Of a stretch of DNA of 64,000 nucleotides, positions 9,013 to 18,612 are shown piece by piece. The number at the start of each line of letters is the position of its first letter. The first letter of the stretch is position 1. The translations under genes were made by a program, and so were the position numbers. The notes below the pieces were generated by a model, which was not told where the DNA came from, did no database searches, and saw only the letters and a list, made by a program, of their open reading frames with translations. This DNA is from G963663495 sp963663495 (GTDB taxonomy: Bacteria; Bacteroidota; Rhodothermia; Rhodothermales; Bin80): positions 4,402,001-4,466,000 of the forward strand of contig OY760427.1 of NCBI GenBank assembly GCA_963663495.1. Reading direction: 5' to 3'.

Positions 9013-11910
9013 CTACCGTTTGGGAAGGCGGACGGCTCGGGTTTCTGCTGGCAAGTAGGCAGCAAATTCTTCTAGCACGGCCTCGGCTTCCCCAAGCGTT
9101 TCGAAGATTCCAAAACCGATCCGGAATACCTGGCGCCCTTGTTCCGTGGCCGCAAAAATGTCCATAGGGTGGCTATCGGCATCAAGAGATCGGCCAAAAT
9201 TATCGGCAAACCCAATGGCAACATCGCGCCGTTCCTCGGTACCCACGACCAGTGTATAACCGCCTCTTGACCAGTCAATGCGTCCGAGGCTAGCATCCGT
9301 TCGGACAGTCACCGAGTCCTGTGCAGTCGGGGACGGATCGTCCGCTCGAATATCCACTGCTGCCGCCAGAAGCTCTGCCCATTCCCTGTTCGCCAAACCT
9401 ACCGAATCAGGCATGACGACAGCGGTGGCATCGCCCTCCACCATCGCATCTGTTTGAACATTCAGGCTGTCGGCGCCGGCGCCCATTGTGTGCAGGCTAT
9501 CCACTGCCGTGCTGTCACTCGTCGCGAGGCTGTCCACGATCAGGCTATCTGTCATCACACTGTCAACGGGAGCATATAGCGCTTGCCAGTGCTCTTCAAG
9601 TGCTGCTGCCACACTTAGCGCCTGCTCCGCTTCCCGCGCCCCCGGATACAGGTGCGGCAAACGCTGATAAAGCATTGTCAGATCAACGGAGTCGGGCGCC
9701 GTACTATCGGGCACGACTCCACTGGGCCAGGAGAATGTCGGGAGCGGGGCAAACATGTTCAGGCTATCATGCTTTGCCCACTCGAGATACGTCTGCCCGG
9801 CCGCAAACAAAGCTCGCGGCGCCACCGGAGTGGTAGAATAATCCACTGCCAGAGCCACCATGCCATCAAATGCAGGCCCGTATTGCCCGTCCTCCCACAA
9901 GGAAGAGGCATCTGCATAGGCAGATTCCGCCAGCGTCAGTGAGTCCTGGACCGCAAATCCTTCCGTTGAGAGACCCAGCCGGGCTGCCGCCTGCATGGCC
10001 AGCTCGCTATCTGTCGTATCGGTGAGGACATCGCGGTACAACGTGTGTGCAGCTAACGTGTCGCCCAGAAACAGCTGTACCTCGGCAAGCGCGTATAGGG
10101 CGCGTTGAGCGATGGGCTCGTCGCCGTCCTCCTCAATCACCATACGATACCAGGATGCGGCTGAGTCCGGCAGGCTCATGGATAAGAACAATACGTTACC
10201 CATCTCGTAGCGCGCAAGTGCCCTCTCTGCATGTACGCCGCTACGAGTAAGCGAATCCCGGGGTACATCGGACACATCCACCACCGGGAGGTCGGCTCGC
10301 GTGTCTATTGTTTGCCACCGGGACGGAGCGGCAGTGAGGTCCGCATCTTCTGTCGCTACGGCCTCTATTGCTTTGAGCCGGCGCCAATTGGGGGCCAGAG
10401 GGCGGTCCCCCCAATGCAGTAGAAAGTCGGCCCGTGCCTGCTGCATGCGTGCTATGTCTTTGTGAAAAAGAAACCCTGCCTCACCGGTACCGCCCTGGTC
10501 GGCAGGATTCCCCCCTCCGAAGCCGTTACCGAACCCGCCGGTGTCCCGGCCCCGAAACTGTGACTCCGCTTGCTGCTGCTCAAGCAGGCGGGCCTCTTCC
10601 TCCAGCTCATCGCGCAGGCGCTCACGCAATTCCAGGACCTTCTGCTGGAACGTACTATCGTCCAAGCTTCCGAGGTACAGCAATGAATCCAGCAGAACGA
10701 TCTTATCCAGCACTTCCACATAGTCTGCGAATACGTGTGCTAGTTCCTCGCTATCCGTGATGGCGCCCGGAGCATATCGCGGCGGGCTACCGGTCGACTG
10801 TGTTACGGCAGTGCTACGGTTGCCTCGCCCGGCGGAGTCGAAGTGTGCTGCTGCATAGGGGTAATCTATCTCTATGTCGCGGTAAAACACTCCCAACGCG
10901 TAGTGCGTGGGGCCACGAACTATCCCCGCACGCACGTTTTCATCATAGAGGAGCATGTAAAAAGTCTCCAGTGCCTCATCGTAGTACCCTAACGCCAGGA
11001 GAGTGCGCCCGCGCAGGTGGGTGAGCTCTGCCCGATGGTCGAAGTGTTTGTCGTCTCGCTCCATGCGGCGCAAGGCGAGCATGGCCTCTTCGGGGTCCCC
11101 CTGATCGGCCTGCAGTCGCACCACGCTGTATTGTGCGGCATACGACAGCTCGTAGGCTGGACGATGGTCATTAACGCGATTATACGCGTCCACCGCATCC
11201 GCCGCCCTCTCCAGAGCCTCGTACACTTGTCCTAGCAGAAACCACCCCCGGCCGGCCAAGTCCCTGTCCCCGGCTTGTTCAAGTCCGGATTCCAACTCCT
11301 GCGCAGCCAATTCCCATTCCTCACGCTCCACATGCAAATCGGCCAAGGCCAGGCGTAGCAGCGGCTCCCACCTACGATCAATCTCTTCTCGTGTCAGGGT
11401 AGCCTGCAGCAGGTCATATGCCAGACTGTACTCTCCACCTGCTATGTGCGTTCTTGCGAGCCAAAACCGGGCCTCGTCGTGCAGGGGGGATTCCAACGTG
11501 AGCACCTCTTCGAACTTCTGCGTTGCTCCGACAAAATTCCGCGTGTAATACCATGCCTTCCCGATAATCATCATGGCATCATCAACCCATTTTGAGTCCG
11601 GATGATCACGCAAAAGATCCGCGCACTTTTCCACGGCGTTCTCGAACGGCTCCCTTCTCGTGGTCGTGCTTGCACCACTCCCGAACAGTGACACGAACAC
11701 GTCCTGGTCCACTGCTGCGGAGCGCGTCTGCTCCTCCATACTTCTGACGCCTTCCTCCAGCGCCTTTTCCGCGTTGTAGAAGGTGTTGTAGTACGCGGCG
11801 AAGTTGTTCATGCGTTCTCCTATAAACGACAAACGTCCGCATCCTGCCAGCCCGACAACGGTAGCCAGCACAAGGTATCGCAGCACCTTACTATGGCCTT
11901 CCGAGTGCAC
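9013..11910 (-). CDS. Large TPR lipoprotein with SPOR-like C-terminus (SprE/PorW-like)
   Basis: A 965-aa lipoprotein. The GTG start at 11910 gives an N-terminal hydrophobic stretch and a lipobox LAGC at about residues 21-24. The mature part opens NNFAAYYNTFYNAEKALEEG, resembling SprE/PorW lipoproteins of the Bacteroidota type IX secretion/gliding machinery, and continues with many TPR-like helix pairs. A central low-complexity acidic/Gln segment and a Ser/Thr/Asp-rich stretch (around 770-840) follow. The last ~70 residues (FRIGFGIFETLGEAEAVLEEF) look like a SPOR peptidoglycan-binding fold. The GTG overlaps the pyk stop codon by one base (TAGTG), so the two are probably coupled. The SprE assignment is by resemblance only; no other T9SS gene is in the window. 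Confidence 0.75.
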   Translation of the reverse strand: MHSEGHSKVLRYLVLATVVGLAGCGRLSFIGERMNNFAAYYNTFYNAEKALEEGVRSMEEQTRSAAVDQDVFVSLFGSGASTTTRREPFENAVEKCADLLRDHPDSKWVDDAMMIIGKAWYYTRNFVGATQKFEEVLTLESPLHDEARFWLARTHIAGGEYSLAYDLLQATLTREEIDRRWEPLLRLALADLHVEREEWELAAQELESGLEQAGDRDLAGRGWFLLGQVYEALERAADAVDAYNRVNDHRPAYELSYAAQYSVVRLQADQGDPEEAMLALRRMERDDKHFDHRAELTHLRGRTLLALGYYDEALETFYMLLYDENVRAGIVRGPTHYALGVFYRDIEIDYPYAAAHFDSAGRGNRSTAVTQSTGSPPRYAPGAITDSEELAHVFADYVEVLDKIVLLDSLLYLGSLDDSTFQQKVLELRERLRDELEEEARLLEQQQAESQFRGRDTGGFGNGFGGGNPADQGGTGEAGFLFHKDIARMQQARADFLLHWGDRPLAPNWRRLKAIEAVATEDADLTAAPSRWQTIDTRADLPVVDVSDVPRDSLTRSGVHAERALARYEMGNVLFLSMSLPDSAASWYRMVIEEDGDEPIAQRALYALAEVQLFLGDTLAAHTLYRDVLTDTTDSELAMQAAARLGLSTEGFAVQDSLTLAESAYADASSLWEDGQYGPAFDGMVALAVDYSTTPVAPRALFAAGQTYLEWAKHDSLNMFAPLPTFSWPSGVVPDSTAPDSVDLTMLYQRLPHLYPGAREAEQALSVAAALEEHWQALYAPVDSVMTDSLIVDSLATSDSTAVDSLHTMGAGADSLNVQTDAMVEGDATAVVMPDSVGLANREWAELLAAAVDIRADDPSPTAQDSVTVRTDASLGRIDWSRGGYTLVVGTEERRDVAIGFADNFGRSLDADSHPMDIFAATEQGRQVFRIGFGIFETLGEAEAVLEEFAAYLPAETRAVRLPKR

Positions 11911-13349
11911 TAAGATACCTGACTAACCATCACCATGTTGCTCCTTCCCCGAAGTGGCAGCGGCAAGCCGGCAACTACCACAATTGAGTCCCCGCGCCGC
12001 ACAAGGCCATGCTCCACCAGTGTTTTGTGCACGACACCAATGCCCGTATCGGTGTCGTGTTGGAAGCGGATGTAAAAGCCCTTTGTTCCCCACAGTACAC
12101 CCATCTGGCCTACCACACGTGGCTCGTCGGTGAAGGCAAATACCGGCGAACGCGGACGATGCCTTGCTATAGCACGTGCTGTTGCACCAGTATGGGTCAG
12201 GCAGGCGATGGCTACTGCGTCCACGTTCTGAGCCAGTTCGCACGCCGTATGGCTCACACTCTCCATAATGTCATGTCCCCTTGAAATCTCTTCCAGGATC
12301 TCCGGCAGCTCGCGTGCGGCATTCGGCAAGTCGTCCAAGTGCTGCTCTGCTGCCTGAACGATCCTTGACATCGCCCCTATTACCAGTGCGGGGTGTCGCC
12401 CGACGGCTGTTTCGCCGGAGAGCATCACACTGTCCGTGCCGTCCAAGACCGCGTTGGCAACATCGCTCGCCTCGGCCCGCGTGGGGCGCTTGTTTTCAAT
12501 CATGCTCTCCAGCATCTGGGTGGCGGTGATCACTGGCTTACCGGCGCAGCGGCACTTGCGGATGATAGTCTTCTGGACGCCAGGCACCCTGGACATCGGC
12601 ATTTCTATTCCCAAGTCTCCGCGCGCCACCATGATGCCGTCCGAGACCGCCAATATCTCGTCAATCCGCTCCACTGCTTCGGGCTTCTCGATCTTTGCTA
12701 TGATGCTGGCGGGATAGCCCATTTTGCGCAATTGTTTACGCAGGTACACTACATCCAGCTCGTCGCGAACAAAGGATAGTGCCACATAATGCACGCCCAG
12801 TTCCACGCCCTTGGCCAGATCGCTGAGGTCCTTTTCTGTCAGCGCAGGGCCCTCGGGCCGGACATGCGGCAGGTTCACACCTTTTCGTGAACCCAGCCTG
12901 CCGCCCGTCACAACCTCCGCCACTACATCGTTACCCCGAATTTTCGTTACGCGCAGCTCAATAAGACCATCGTTGATCAGGATGCGTCCCCCGCATGTAA
13001 GGTCTTTTGCAAGGGCCGCATAACTGATGTGCACACGGGATGCTGTGCTTTCTTCCAGCGGGTCTGATGTCAGCGTCAGCTGATGGCCTTTGGTAAGCAT
13101 CACTTCGCCGCCCCGCACCATACCAACCCTAATGCGCGGCCCCTGCAAGTCCTGCAGCAGTGCAACCTGCCGGCCAACCCGGTCGGCCTCTTCCATTACA
13201 AGCGTTGCGGCGCGTTCGTGGTCTTTGTGCGTGCCGTGAGAGAAATTGAGCCGCGCGACATCTGTACCAGCCTCGATCATTGCGCCTATGGTCTCACGGT
13301 TCCACGACGCGGGACCGATAGTAGAAATGATCTTGGTGTGTCGCACCAT
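11910..13349 (-). CDS. pyk: Pyruvate kinase
   Basis: Converts phosphoenolpyruvate and ADP to pyruvate and ATP, the last step of glycolysis. The N-terminal barrel motif is KIISTIGPAS with NFSHG following. The active-site segment IAKIEKPEAVERIDEIL...GIMVARGDLGIE and the MLESMIENKRPTRAEASDVANAVLDG stretch are intact, followed by the C-terminal allosteric domain. I prefer the ATG at 13349 (MVRHTK), giving 479 aa. An in-frame ATG six codons upstream (13367) is possible. Its stop overlaps the start of the TPR lipoprotein by one base. Confidence 0.96.
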   Translation of the reverse strand: MVRHTKIISTIGPASWNRETIGAMIEAGTDVARLNFSHGTHKDHERAATLVMEEADRVGRQVALLQDLQGPRIRVGMVRGGEVMLTKGHQLTLTSDPLEESTASRVHISYAALAKDLTCGGRILINDGLIELRVTKIRGNDVVAEVVTGGRLGSRKGVNLPHVRPEGPALTEKDLSDLAKGVELGVHYVALSFVRDELDVVYLRKQLRKMGYPASIIAKIEKPEAVERIDEILAVSDGIMVARGDLGIEMPMSRVPGVQKTIIRKCRCAGKPVITATQMLESMIENKRPTRAEASDVANAVLDGTDSVMLSGETAVGRHPALVIGAMSRIVQAAEQHLDDLPNAARELPEILEEISRGHDIMESVSHTACELAQNVDAVAIACLTHTGATARAIARHRPRSPVFAFTDEPRVVGQMGVLWGTKGFYIRFQHDTDTGIGVVHKTLVEHGLVRRGDSIVVVAGLPLPLRGRSNMVMVSQVS

Positions 13350-13497
13350 GTTTGCTCCAGTCTGCACGCACAGATTCCTCCGTGCGTGCCCAACTATTCT
13401 GAGTGTCGGGTGGTAGGATGAGCGGCGTTGTGTCGTACAAGAAACATTGCTTCGGCAAATGCTAACGGTATCGCATCCCTACCTGCCCGAAAAATAG

Positions 13498-13678
13498 GGG
13501 AGTTATATGGCTGAGTGCCACGCGTTTTCGCAGGAATTACTTTTTGTGCTTTGGTGGTGCAGACAGGATGGCTTTCGCCAGTTGTTCATAATCGGTTCCC
13601 GCTTTTCACGAACAAACTGCAATTATTTCAAATACCTCAACACTGTGGATACGCATGCTATATAATTGCCATATATTA
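13498..13678 (+). repeat. Outer left-end repeat of TnpB element 1
   Basis: Begins GGAGTTATATGGCTGAGTG and recurs almost unchanged in inverted orientation at 25930-26112. A shorter direct copy lies at 27521-27614. It sits just outside a second, inner end (GGGAGTTATATACC at 13680) that abuts tnpB. On the minus strand it carries the tail of a short frame ending AKAILSAPPKHKK, the same as the small frame at 27563-27727. It looks like a left terminus of an IS605-superfamily element. Confidence 0.7.
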
Positions 13679-13700
13679 GGGAGTTATATACCACAGTGCC

Positions 13701-14250
13701 ATGCCCGAAACGGTTAGTGCATACCGCAATATCACATACAGGCTGTTGCCCGGAAGTCGGAGTAACGCCAAGCAACTTGCAGGATTAGCGGGTGCGTGTA
13801 GGTTTGTGTGGAATGCCATCCTCGCAGAGCAGAGCGAGGCGTACAAGAAAGCGAAAGAGGCTGGAGAGAAGCCGCCCTCGGTACGCTTCTTCTCGCTGGG
13901 GAAGCGGTTCACGGCGCTGCGCCGCACGGTCGAGTGGCTACCTGAATACTCCTTTGGTGTCGTTAGATACACATTGAAATATCAGGCGGATGCATGGAAG
14001 GCATTCTTCAAGGAGGGTAAGAGAAGACCGAGATTTCATTCCAGACGTAGTAGTACGCCTTCGTCCACGATCCCGGATAATGTAAGGGTTCGGGATGGCA
14101 AGCTGTATATCCCGAAAGTGGGATATATGGTGCTCCGCAGGCGGGGAGGCAACCCGTACCCTGATGGTATACCCGTCAAAGCCACTGTAAAGAAGAACGC
14201 CGGCAAAGGATATGCTGTCATCTGCTACAAGATGGACGCACCTGTAATAA
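13701..14250 (+). pseudogene. tnpB: tnpB copy 1, 5' half
   Basis: Encodes the first ~183 residues of an IS605-superfamily TnpB (RNA-guided RuvC nuclease). It starts MPETVSAYRNITYRLLPG, with GACRFVWNAIL and the FSLGKRFTALR region, and stops matching the family at KMDAPVI. The homologous sequence resumes at 15504 with EDTGGAVGIDRNCGQ. The half lacks all RuvC catalytic residues and cannot be active alone. Confidence 0.85.
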
Positions 14251-14257
14251 CTGTCAC

Positions 14258-14551
14258 CTAATGCTTAAGGTGGCGTTCTACAACCACGTCATAGAGCGTC
14301 TCGGACTCTATGACCAATCCAGTCACCTTCTTTCGTAACGCCCAATAATCTAAATCGCGATCCCGATAGTCCTGTGCACGGCCGGCCAAGTCAGGGCCAT
14401 AGGACAACTCCCACTGGGCAGCAAATAAATAATTCACCCAAAATGCCATTATAACAAGCTCATCCTCATCTTCGGACCAGTCCAACTTCCACCCCCCATC
14501 AGAATCGTACTCAACGGCAACTTTGTGTGACCCCCCATTTCCAAAAACCAC
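14258..14551 (-). CDS. Small acidic protein, possible immunity partner of the upstream toxin remnant
   Basis: A 97-aa frame starting MVFGNGGSHKVAVEYDSDGG, acidic and aromatic-rich, with no recognised domain. It lies directly downstream of the decayed HELLH protein and in the same orientation, the arrangement usual for polymorphic toxin-immunity pairs. The immunity reading is inference from position and composition. The stop falls 7 bp from the tnpB junction, so the gene may itself be truncated or just complete. Confidence 0.4.
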   Translation of the reverse strand: MVFGNGGSHKVAVEYDSDGGWKLDWSEDEDELVIMAFWVNYLFAAQWELSYGPDLAGRAQDYRDRDLDYWALRKKVTGLVIESETLYDVVVERHLKH

Positions 14552-14625
14552 TCGCCCTGACTTTGGCCTTCATCGATTCAAGGCATTTTGAATTATTTGA
14601 TCCTCAGCCCTAACCAACACATCAA

Positions 14626-15485
14626 TCAGTCTGTCAACCATCTCACGCTGCTTTTCCGCACTCGGAATGCCAGAAATAGCATCAGGTGCTGACAGTTTTT
14701 CGCCACATCCTTGTACGTCATTTTGGCCGCCATTCCTGTTACATATCGCAAGAGGAAAGTAAGATAATCCGGGTCCTTAAGCAAAGTGCTCGCCAAAGAA
14801 CCATCACGGAATTTCGCTTGCTCCCCGCGAGCAGCTGCTGACACCAGTTGCCCTATGACTGTCGGTGTCTCCGTGCCTGAAACAAACTCTGATCCTGGCG
14901 GATCAGCCCAAGGCGAATCTGGCATCCCCTCAAAGTAGCCGTGCGAAACACGTTTCGAATACACGCCAGTATACACCCTCCCAGAATAATTCCTCTTCAA
15001 AGTCTCCTTCCGCATATCTATCCCCATCCCTATCCGTCGCTTTCCGCCCCTTGCTACGCTTGAGCAAAAAATCAATATGAGGCGATTTCTTGAACTGCTT
15101 GATGTATTCGAGTTCGTACATATGCAACAGCTCATGAACGACTGTGTCAACTTGAGCACCATGCGCCAAACCGATTACGTTGGTATTCGGATCATGCCAA
15201 CTAGAACTTGACCTCGGACCCAAATAACGAAATATTATCGCATCATCACCAGACGGCCACATAGGCATGTTTTTTTCACCAATCCAAGGCATCACCGACA
15301 CGCTCATAAATTTCGTCCGGAATACCATCCACCCCGCGATCAGCAACAATTGCAATATCCGGCCGACTGCTTTTGCTGAGACGTTTAGGTGGCCTAAATT
15401 CTTTTCCGATTTTCCCCGATAGGGCAGTATGCTGTTGGTCACGGATTTTTTTCGACCTAGCGTACGCCTTCCTGTATGCGGCCAT
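14626..15485 (-). pseudogene. Decayed HELLH metallopeptidase-like protein (possible toxin domain)
   Basis: Three overlapping minus-strand frames read as one protein with two frameshifts. MAAYRKAYARSKKIRDQQ...ERVGDALDW (15485-15276) continues as IGEKNMPMWPSG...VVHELLHMYELEYI (to 14930) and then RKETLKRNYSGRVYTG...QLVSAAARGEQ (to 14626). The HELLH motif is a zincin zinc-binding signature. The first frame begins at the tnpB junction, so the N-terminus (perhaps a large Rhs or other delivery protein) is missing. The toxin identity is a guess; what is seen is a zincin motif in a truncated, frameshifted gene. Confidence 0.5.
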
Positions 15486-15499
15486 CAGCGACCGCTTCT

Positions 15500-16205
15500 G
15501 CTAATAGAGGATACCGGCGGTGCTGTAGGCATTGACCGTAATTGCGGGCAGGTCGCTATGGTCTCCACAGAGGGCGATACAAGCATTATCAGACAACCGG
15601 ATACCAAGCGTCTTGATGCCAAGTTGAAGCGGCATCAGCGAAAACTGGCGAGACAGAAGAAAGGCTCCAACCGTCGTAACAGGCGGAAGCATAGAATCGC
15701 CCGCATACAGCGCAAGCGTGCTAACATCCTCAAGAATGCGAACCACCAGGATAAGTCGCAGTATTGCCAATTGCTCCTCAACGGTGATACTGGAGGACCT
15801 GAAGATCAAAGCGATGACACGTTCAGCTAAGGGGACGATGGAGAGCTTTGGCACAAACGTCAGACAGAAGTCTGGCCTCAACCGTGAGATACTGCGAACA
15901 GGTTGGGGCCAGCTGGATCAGATGCTGAGCTATAAGTGCCGCAAGGTGATAAAGGTTACCGCTGCCTATACCAGTCAGCGGTGTTCTGTGTGTGGGCACA
16001 CAGAAGCGAGTAACCGTAAGACACGGAGCAAATTCACGTGTATGTCCTGTGGCCATGCGGATCATGCAGACCTGAATGCGGCTGCAAACATACTGGCCTC
16101 CGGGATTGGGGCTTCTGCACGGCGAGGGGCGTTCGGGTTACCGACCCCTATGACCCGTGAAATTGATACTAGTGCCTCACTATGTACAGTCGATCACTCA
16201 CGTAA
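15500..16205 (+). pseudogene. tnpB: tnpB copy 1, 3' half
   Basis: Carries the RuvC-I segment GIDRNCGQ, the LEDLKI segment, a CxxC...CxxC zinc ribbon (CSVCGHTEAS...CMSCGHADHADLN) and the C-terminal tail. One extra A at 15751 shifts the frame between the first and second RuvC segments. This is visible against the equivalent position in the other copies, where GG is followed directly by TAAG. The half is therefore doubly broken. Its 3' part overlaps the right end, where a guide RNA (omega/reRNA) would be encoded. Confidence 0.8.
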
Positions 16206-16220
16206 TATAATTCCCATAAG

Positions 16221-18120
16221 CCTACAATATTCATGATGTACCCTGTTCGGGTCTAAAAGTGCTGTTTCGGTACCTGCAGGACCGATTGTGCGTTGTTCAT
16301 GCGTAGGGACGACCATGAGAGGGGCTGAAAACACCAGTTTAGGCCCTTTTCCCGACTCGATAGCGGTCACATTACCGAGATTTTGGGAAGACGTCTGTCG
16401 GGTAGACACACCTCTGCCTACCTTCTCTTTCCGCTTTCCGCGTTGGGCGCCTGCGGTGTCGAAGCGCAGGCGCAAATATGACTTAGCTAGCTCTTCATGG
16501 GAAGCGTGATCCATGTGAGTTGACAATAACGTCGCCAAAATTGCTCCCATGCAGCATCTGCGCTGGCGGCAATGTGGATAACGATGTTGCGCGCGTGTTG
16601 TACGAAGCGGGCCCCCACCTTGAGTACACGCTCGCGATAGGTGCTCAGACTTATCTGGAATTCGTCAGGCTCCCGCATAAGGCAGCGCCCCACATGCATG
16701 AGCTGATAAGTTAGAAGGTATACCTGTAGCAGGACCTCGTTCTCGGCTCGGATCTCGGCATCCTGTTCCGACCCATCCTGTTCCGACTCATCCTGCTCCG
16801 ACTCATCCTGTTCCGACTCATCAGGCACCCGCACTACAGGCCGGCCCTTATAGTGTGTCTTCGGACGGAGAACCGACGACAGCGCCATGGAGCAAGCCGC
16901 ATTCAGCTCCCCGAAGTGCTTTTCCGCCTTTCCTCTCTTCCGGTACAGATTCACAAGCTGCTCTGCCGGATAGGCTTCTACATCCAGATCGGTGATCAGA
17001 TAGAAATGCCGCGGAAAAAGCTCTCCCGGCACCGGAACAACCACGAGCACCACACGACGCTCTACGGACCAGCACTTTGCACGGTAGCGCAGTTCGTGGT
17101 AGCATTCGTCCGACGGCTGATCACCCTCCAAATGAGGCGCCGCAAGCCCGTCAATCACATCGTTTCCTTTCAGACGCATCACGTAGCCGATACGGTCGTT
17201 CTCCAGCTTATCACATAATTCGCCACTGTTGAAGCCTGCGTCCAATCGGACAATGACCTTGTCGGCCACATGTTCACGCAATGCCAGCCCAATGCGTCGA
17301 ATGAAACCGTAGCAGTCCTTCACCACATTCTTCGTGCCCCCTCGCAATTCCGCCCCCAACATGTCGCCCGACTCACCGCATATGGCGATAAGGGGCAGAA
17401 AGATGGTGCGCTTGTAATATCCGTTCCACTTGCTGCCCTGCTGCTTGCCATGCGTATCTACCGGTACACCGTCCACATCAAAGACCACCTCGGGGCGGCG
17501 CTTCCCGCCACCACGCTGCAGCAGGTGCTCCATGGCGAATGTCTCTACAAAAAGGCGCAACTTCTTGAAATTCTTTTTCCCGGCCAACATGTGCACGAAG
17601 CGAGACATGGTTGGCTGGGATGCCAGGGACCTATCGTCCTGTAATGCCCTCATACCCCTTTTGGAAGAAGTGGCCACGCGCATGGCGGGGTCCCTTCGAA
17701 GCTTGTCCGCATCTGACTGACGTCCCCACCCCTGCACATGTTGCAGCAGGTACTGCCGCACTAACTCCTCAAGGCTATGCGTAATCCGAGCTTGGGACCG
17801 ATTGTCCTTAAGCACGGAAGCGAGTCGGCATGCCAAGGTGCTGATCACCATGAGCAGGCGCATAGGAATGACGCCGGCATCCGATGTTAGATTATCGGTC
17901 TTGGAGCGTACAACTTTAACGGATTTATTGAACTGGCAAGCGAACAGAAGGTTGGATTTGGGATCTTGCATCGGGTGTGTTACAGGGTGAATGGGTATTG
18001 GGGTTTCTGAACGTTTGAGCGTCGCACAGGATCCCATTCAAACCGTGTATAGTCAACATATTACACCATAATATTAAACGACGATTCCCCGCCACTTAAC
18101 TCCCTCATGAATAAGGGAGG
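16221..18120 (-). mobile_element. IS1380-family insertion sequence, copy 1
   Basis: A 1,900-bp element. Its ends are CCTACAATATTCATGATG at 16221 and, read inward from 18120, CCTCCCTTATTCATGAGG (14 of 18 identical). It is flanked by a 5-bp duplication ATAAG (16216-16220 and 18121-18125). It inserted immediately beyond the right end of TnpB element 1. It encodes one transposase on the minus strand. A second copy at 20464-25383 is inverted relative to this one and has a different target duplication. Confidence 0.9.
16487..18037 (-). CDS. IS1380-family transposase
   Basis: A 516-aa DDE transposase of the IS1380 group (DDE_Tnp_1). It has the first-Asp segment VFDVDGVPVDTHGKQQG with NGYYKR, the second-Asp segment VIVRLDAGFNSGELCDKL, and the C-terminal YRKRGKAEKHFGELNAACS with the catalytic Glu. 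A hydrophilic insert made of DESEQ repeats (15-bp units, about 16765-16820) sits before the C-terminal helix bundle. The reading frame is complete, so this copy may be active. A shorter start at MQDPKSN is possible. Confidence 0.9.
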   Translation of the reverse strand: MGSCATLKRSETPIPIHPVTHPMQDPKSNLLFACQFNKSVKVVRSKTDNLTSDAGVIPMRLLMVISTLACRLASVLKDNRSQARITHSLEELVRQYLLQHVQGWGRQSDADKLRRDPAMRVATSSKRGMRALQDDRSLASQPTMSRFVHMLAGKKNFKKLRLFVETFAMEHLLQRGGGKRRPEVVFDVDGVPVDTHGKQQGSKWNGYYKRTIFLPLIAICGESGDMLGAELRGGTKNVVKDCYGFIRRIGLALREHVADKVIVRLDAGFNSGELCDKLENDRIGYVMRLKGNDVIDGLAAPHLEGDQPSDECYHELRYRAKCWSVERRVVLVVVPVPGELFPRHFYLITDLDVEAYPAEQLVNLYRKRGKAEKHFGELNAACSMALSSVLRPKTHYKGRPVVRVPDESEQDESEQDESEQDGSEQDAEIRAENEVLLQVYLLTYQLMHVGRCLMREPDEFQISLSTYRERVLKVGARFVQHARNIVIHIAASADAAWEQFWRRYCQLTWITLPMKS

Positions 18121-18125
18121 ATAAG

Positions 18126-18612
18126 CATGCCTCACGGTCTGGAGGTTCGGGAAGAACACAGAAACCAATCCAGATGAAATCGTTGAAGGCAGCCAAGACC
18201 TTCCTCGTAGGAAGCCGTGCTGGATACACCTTTGCAGAACACCCGAGTTTGAATCACTATCGCATTGAGTTCTGGAAGACATATAGCAAGCGTAGAAACG
18301 GCCAGCAACTCGAATCAGCCAGGGACTCGGGGACGACCTTTTTGGAAATCCAGTTGGTCTCACTCGGTGATGGTGTTGATGTCTCGCGTGCGCGCGGCTA
18401 CATAAGGCAGGTGTACTCCCTGCTCCTTCCGCGCGGCTCAAATCAGGATGTGCCGCAAGGCCGACCCGGCAGCTGTTCAATACTACCCCCGCATACCAAC
18501 TCCCGACCCTCTCTCTCTTTTGCTATTACTCAATATGCAATGCCGTTTTGCTAGTGGTCCTCGGCCGGTATTAGATTCCTGCCGACACCTCCTCAACCTA
18601 CATGTTAGGACC
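18126..18612. other. No recognisable gene; leader region of the PHP-domain gene
   Basis: Unique DNA between the IS1380 target duplication and the PHP gene. Frames of up to 126 codons exist on both strands but none has a recognisable motif or coding character. Regulatory sequence of the downstream gene may lie here; I could not identify a convincing promoter. Confidence 0.4.

Larger units (their letters stand above)
14252..15499. other. 1.25 kb foreign segment inserted into tnpB copy 1
   Basis: The segment interrupts tnpB precisely between two adjacent codons. Both junctions carry TAATA (14246-14250 and about 15495-15499), compatible with a 5-bp target duplication, but I see no terminal inverted repeats and no transposase. 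All its recognisable coding content is on the minus strand: a decayed metallopeptidase-like gene starting right at one junction, and a short downstream gene. It could be cargo left by a lost mobile element, or a rearrangement product. Confidence 0.55.
13679..16215 (+). mobile_element. TnpB-only element 1 (IS1341 type), split by a 1.25 kb insert
   Basis: The left end GGGAGTTATATACC lies 8 bases before the tnpB ATG and the right end TATAATTCCC closes at 16215. No TnpA (Y1 transposase) is present, so it is an IS1341-type, TnpB-only element. The tnpB gene is broken at 14250/15500 by unrelated DNA and also carries a 1-base insertion at 15751. The same element occurs at 19733-26112 (inverted), at 47283-48396 (chimeric), and a relative is at 60371-61635. 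Confidence 0.8.

Noticed and set aside
9013..11910. T9SS locus
   Set aside because: Only one SprE/PorW-like lipoprotein; no other secretion or gliding component in the window.
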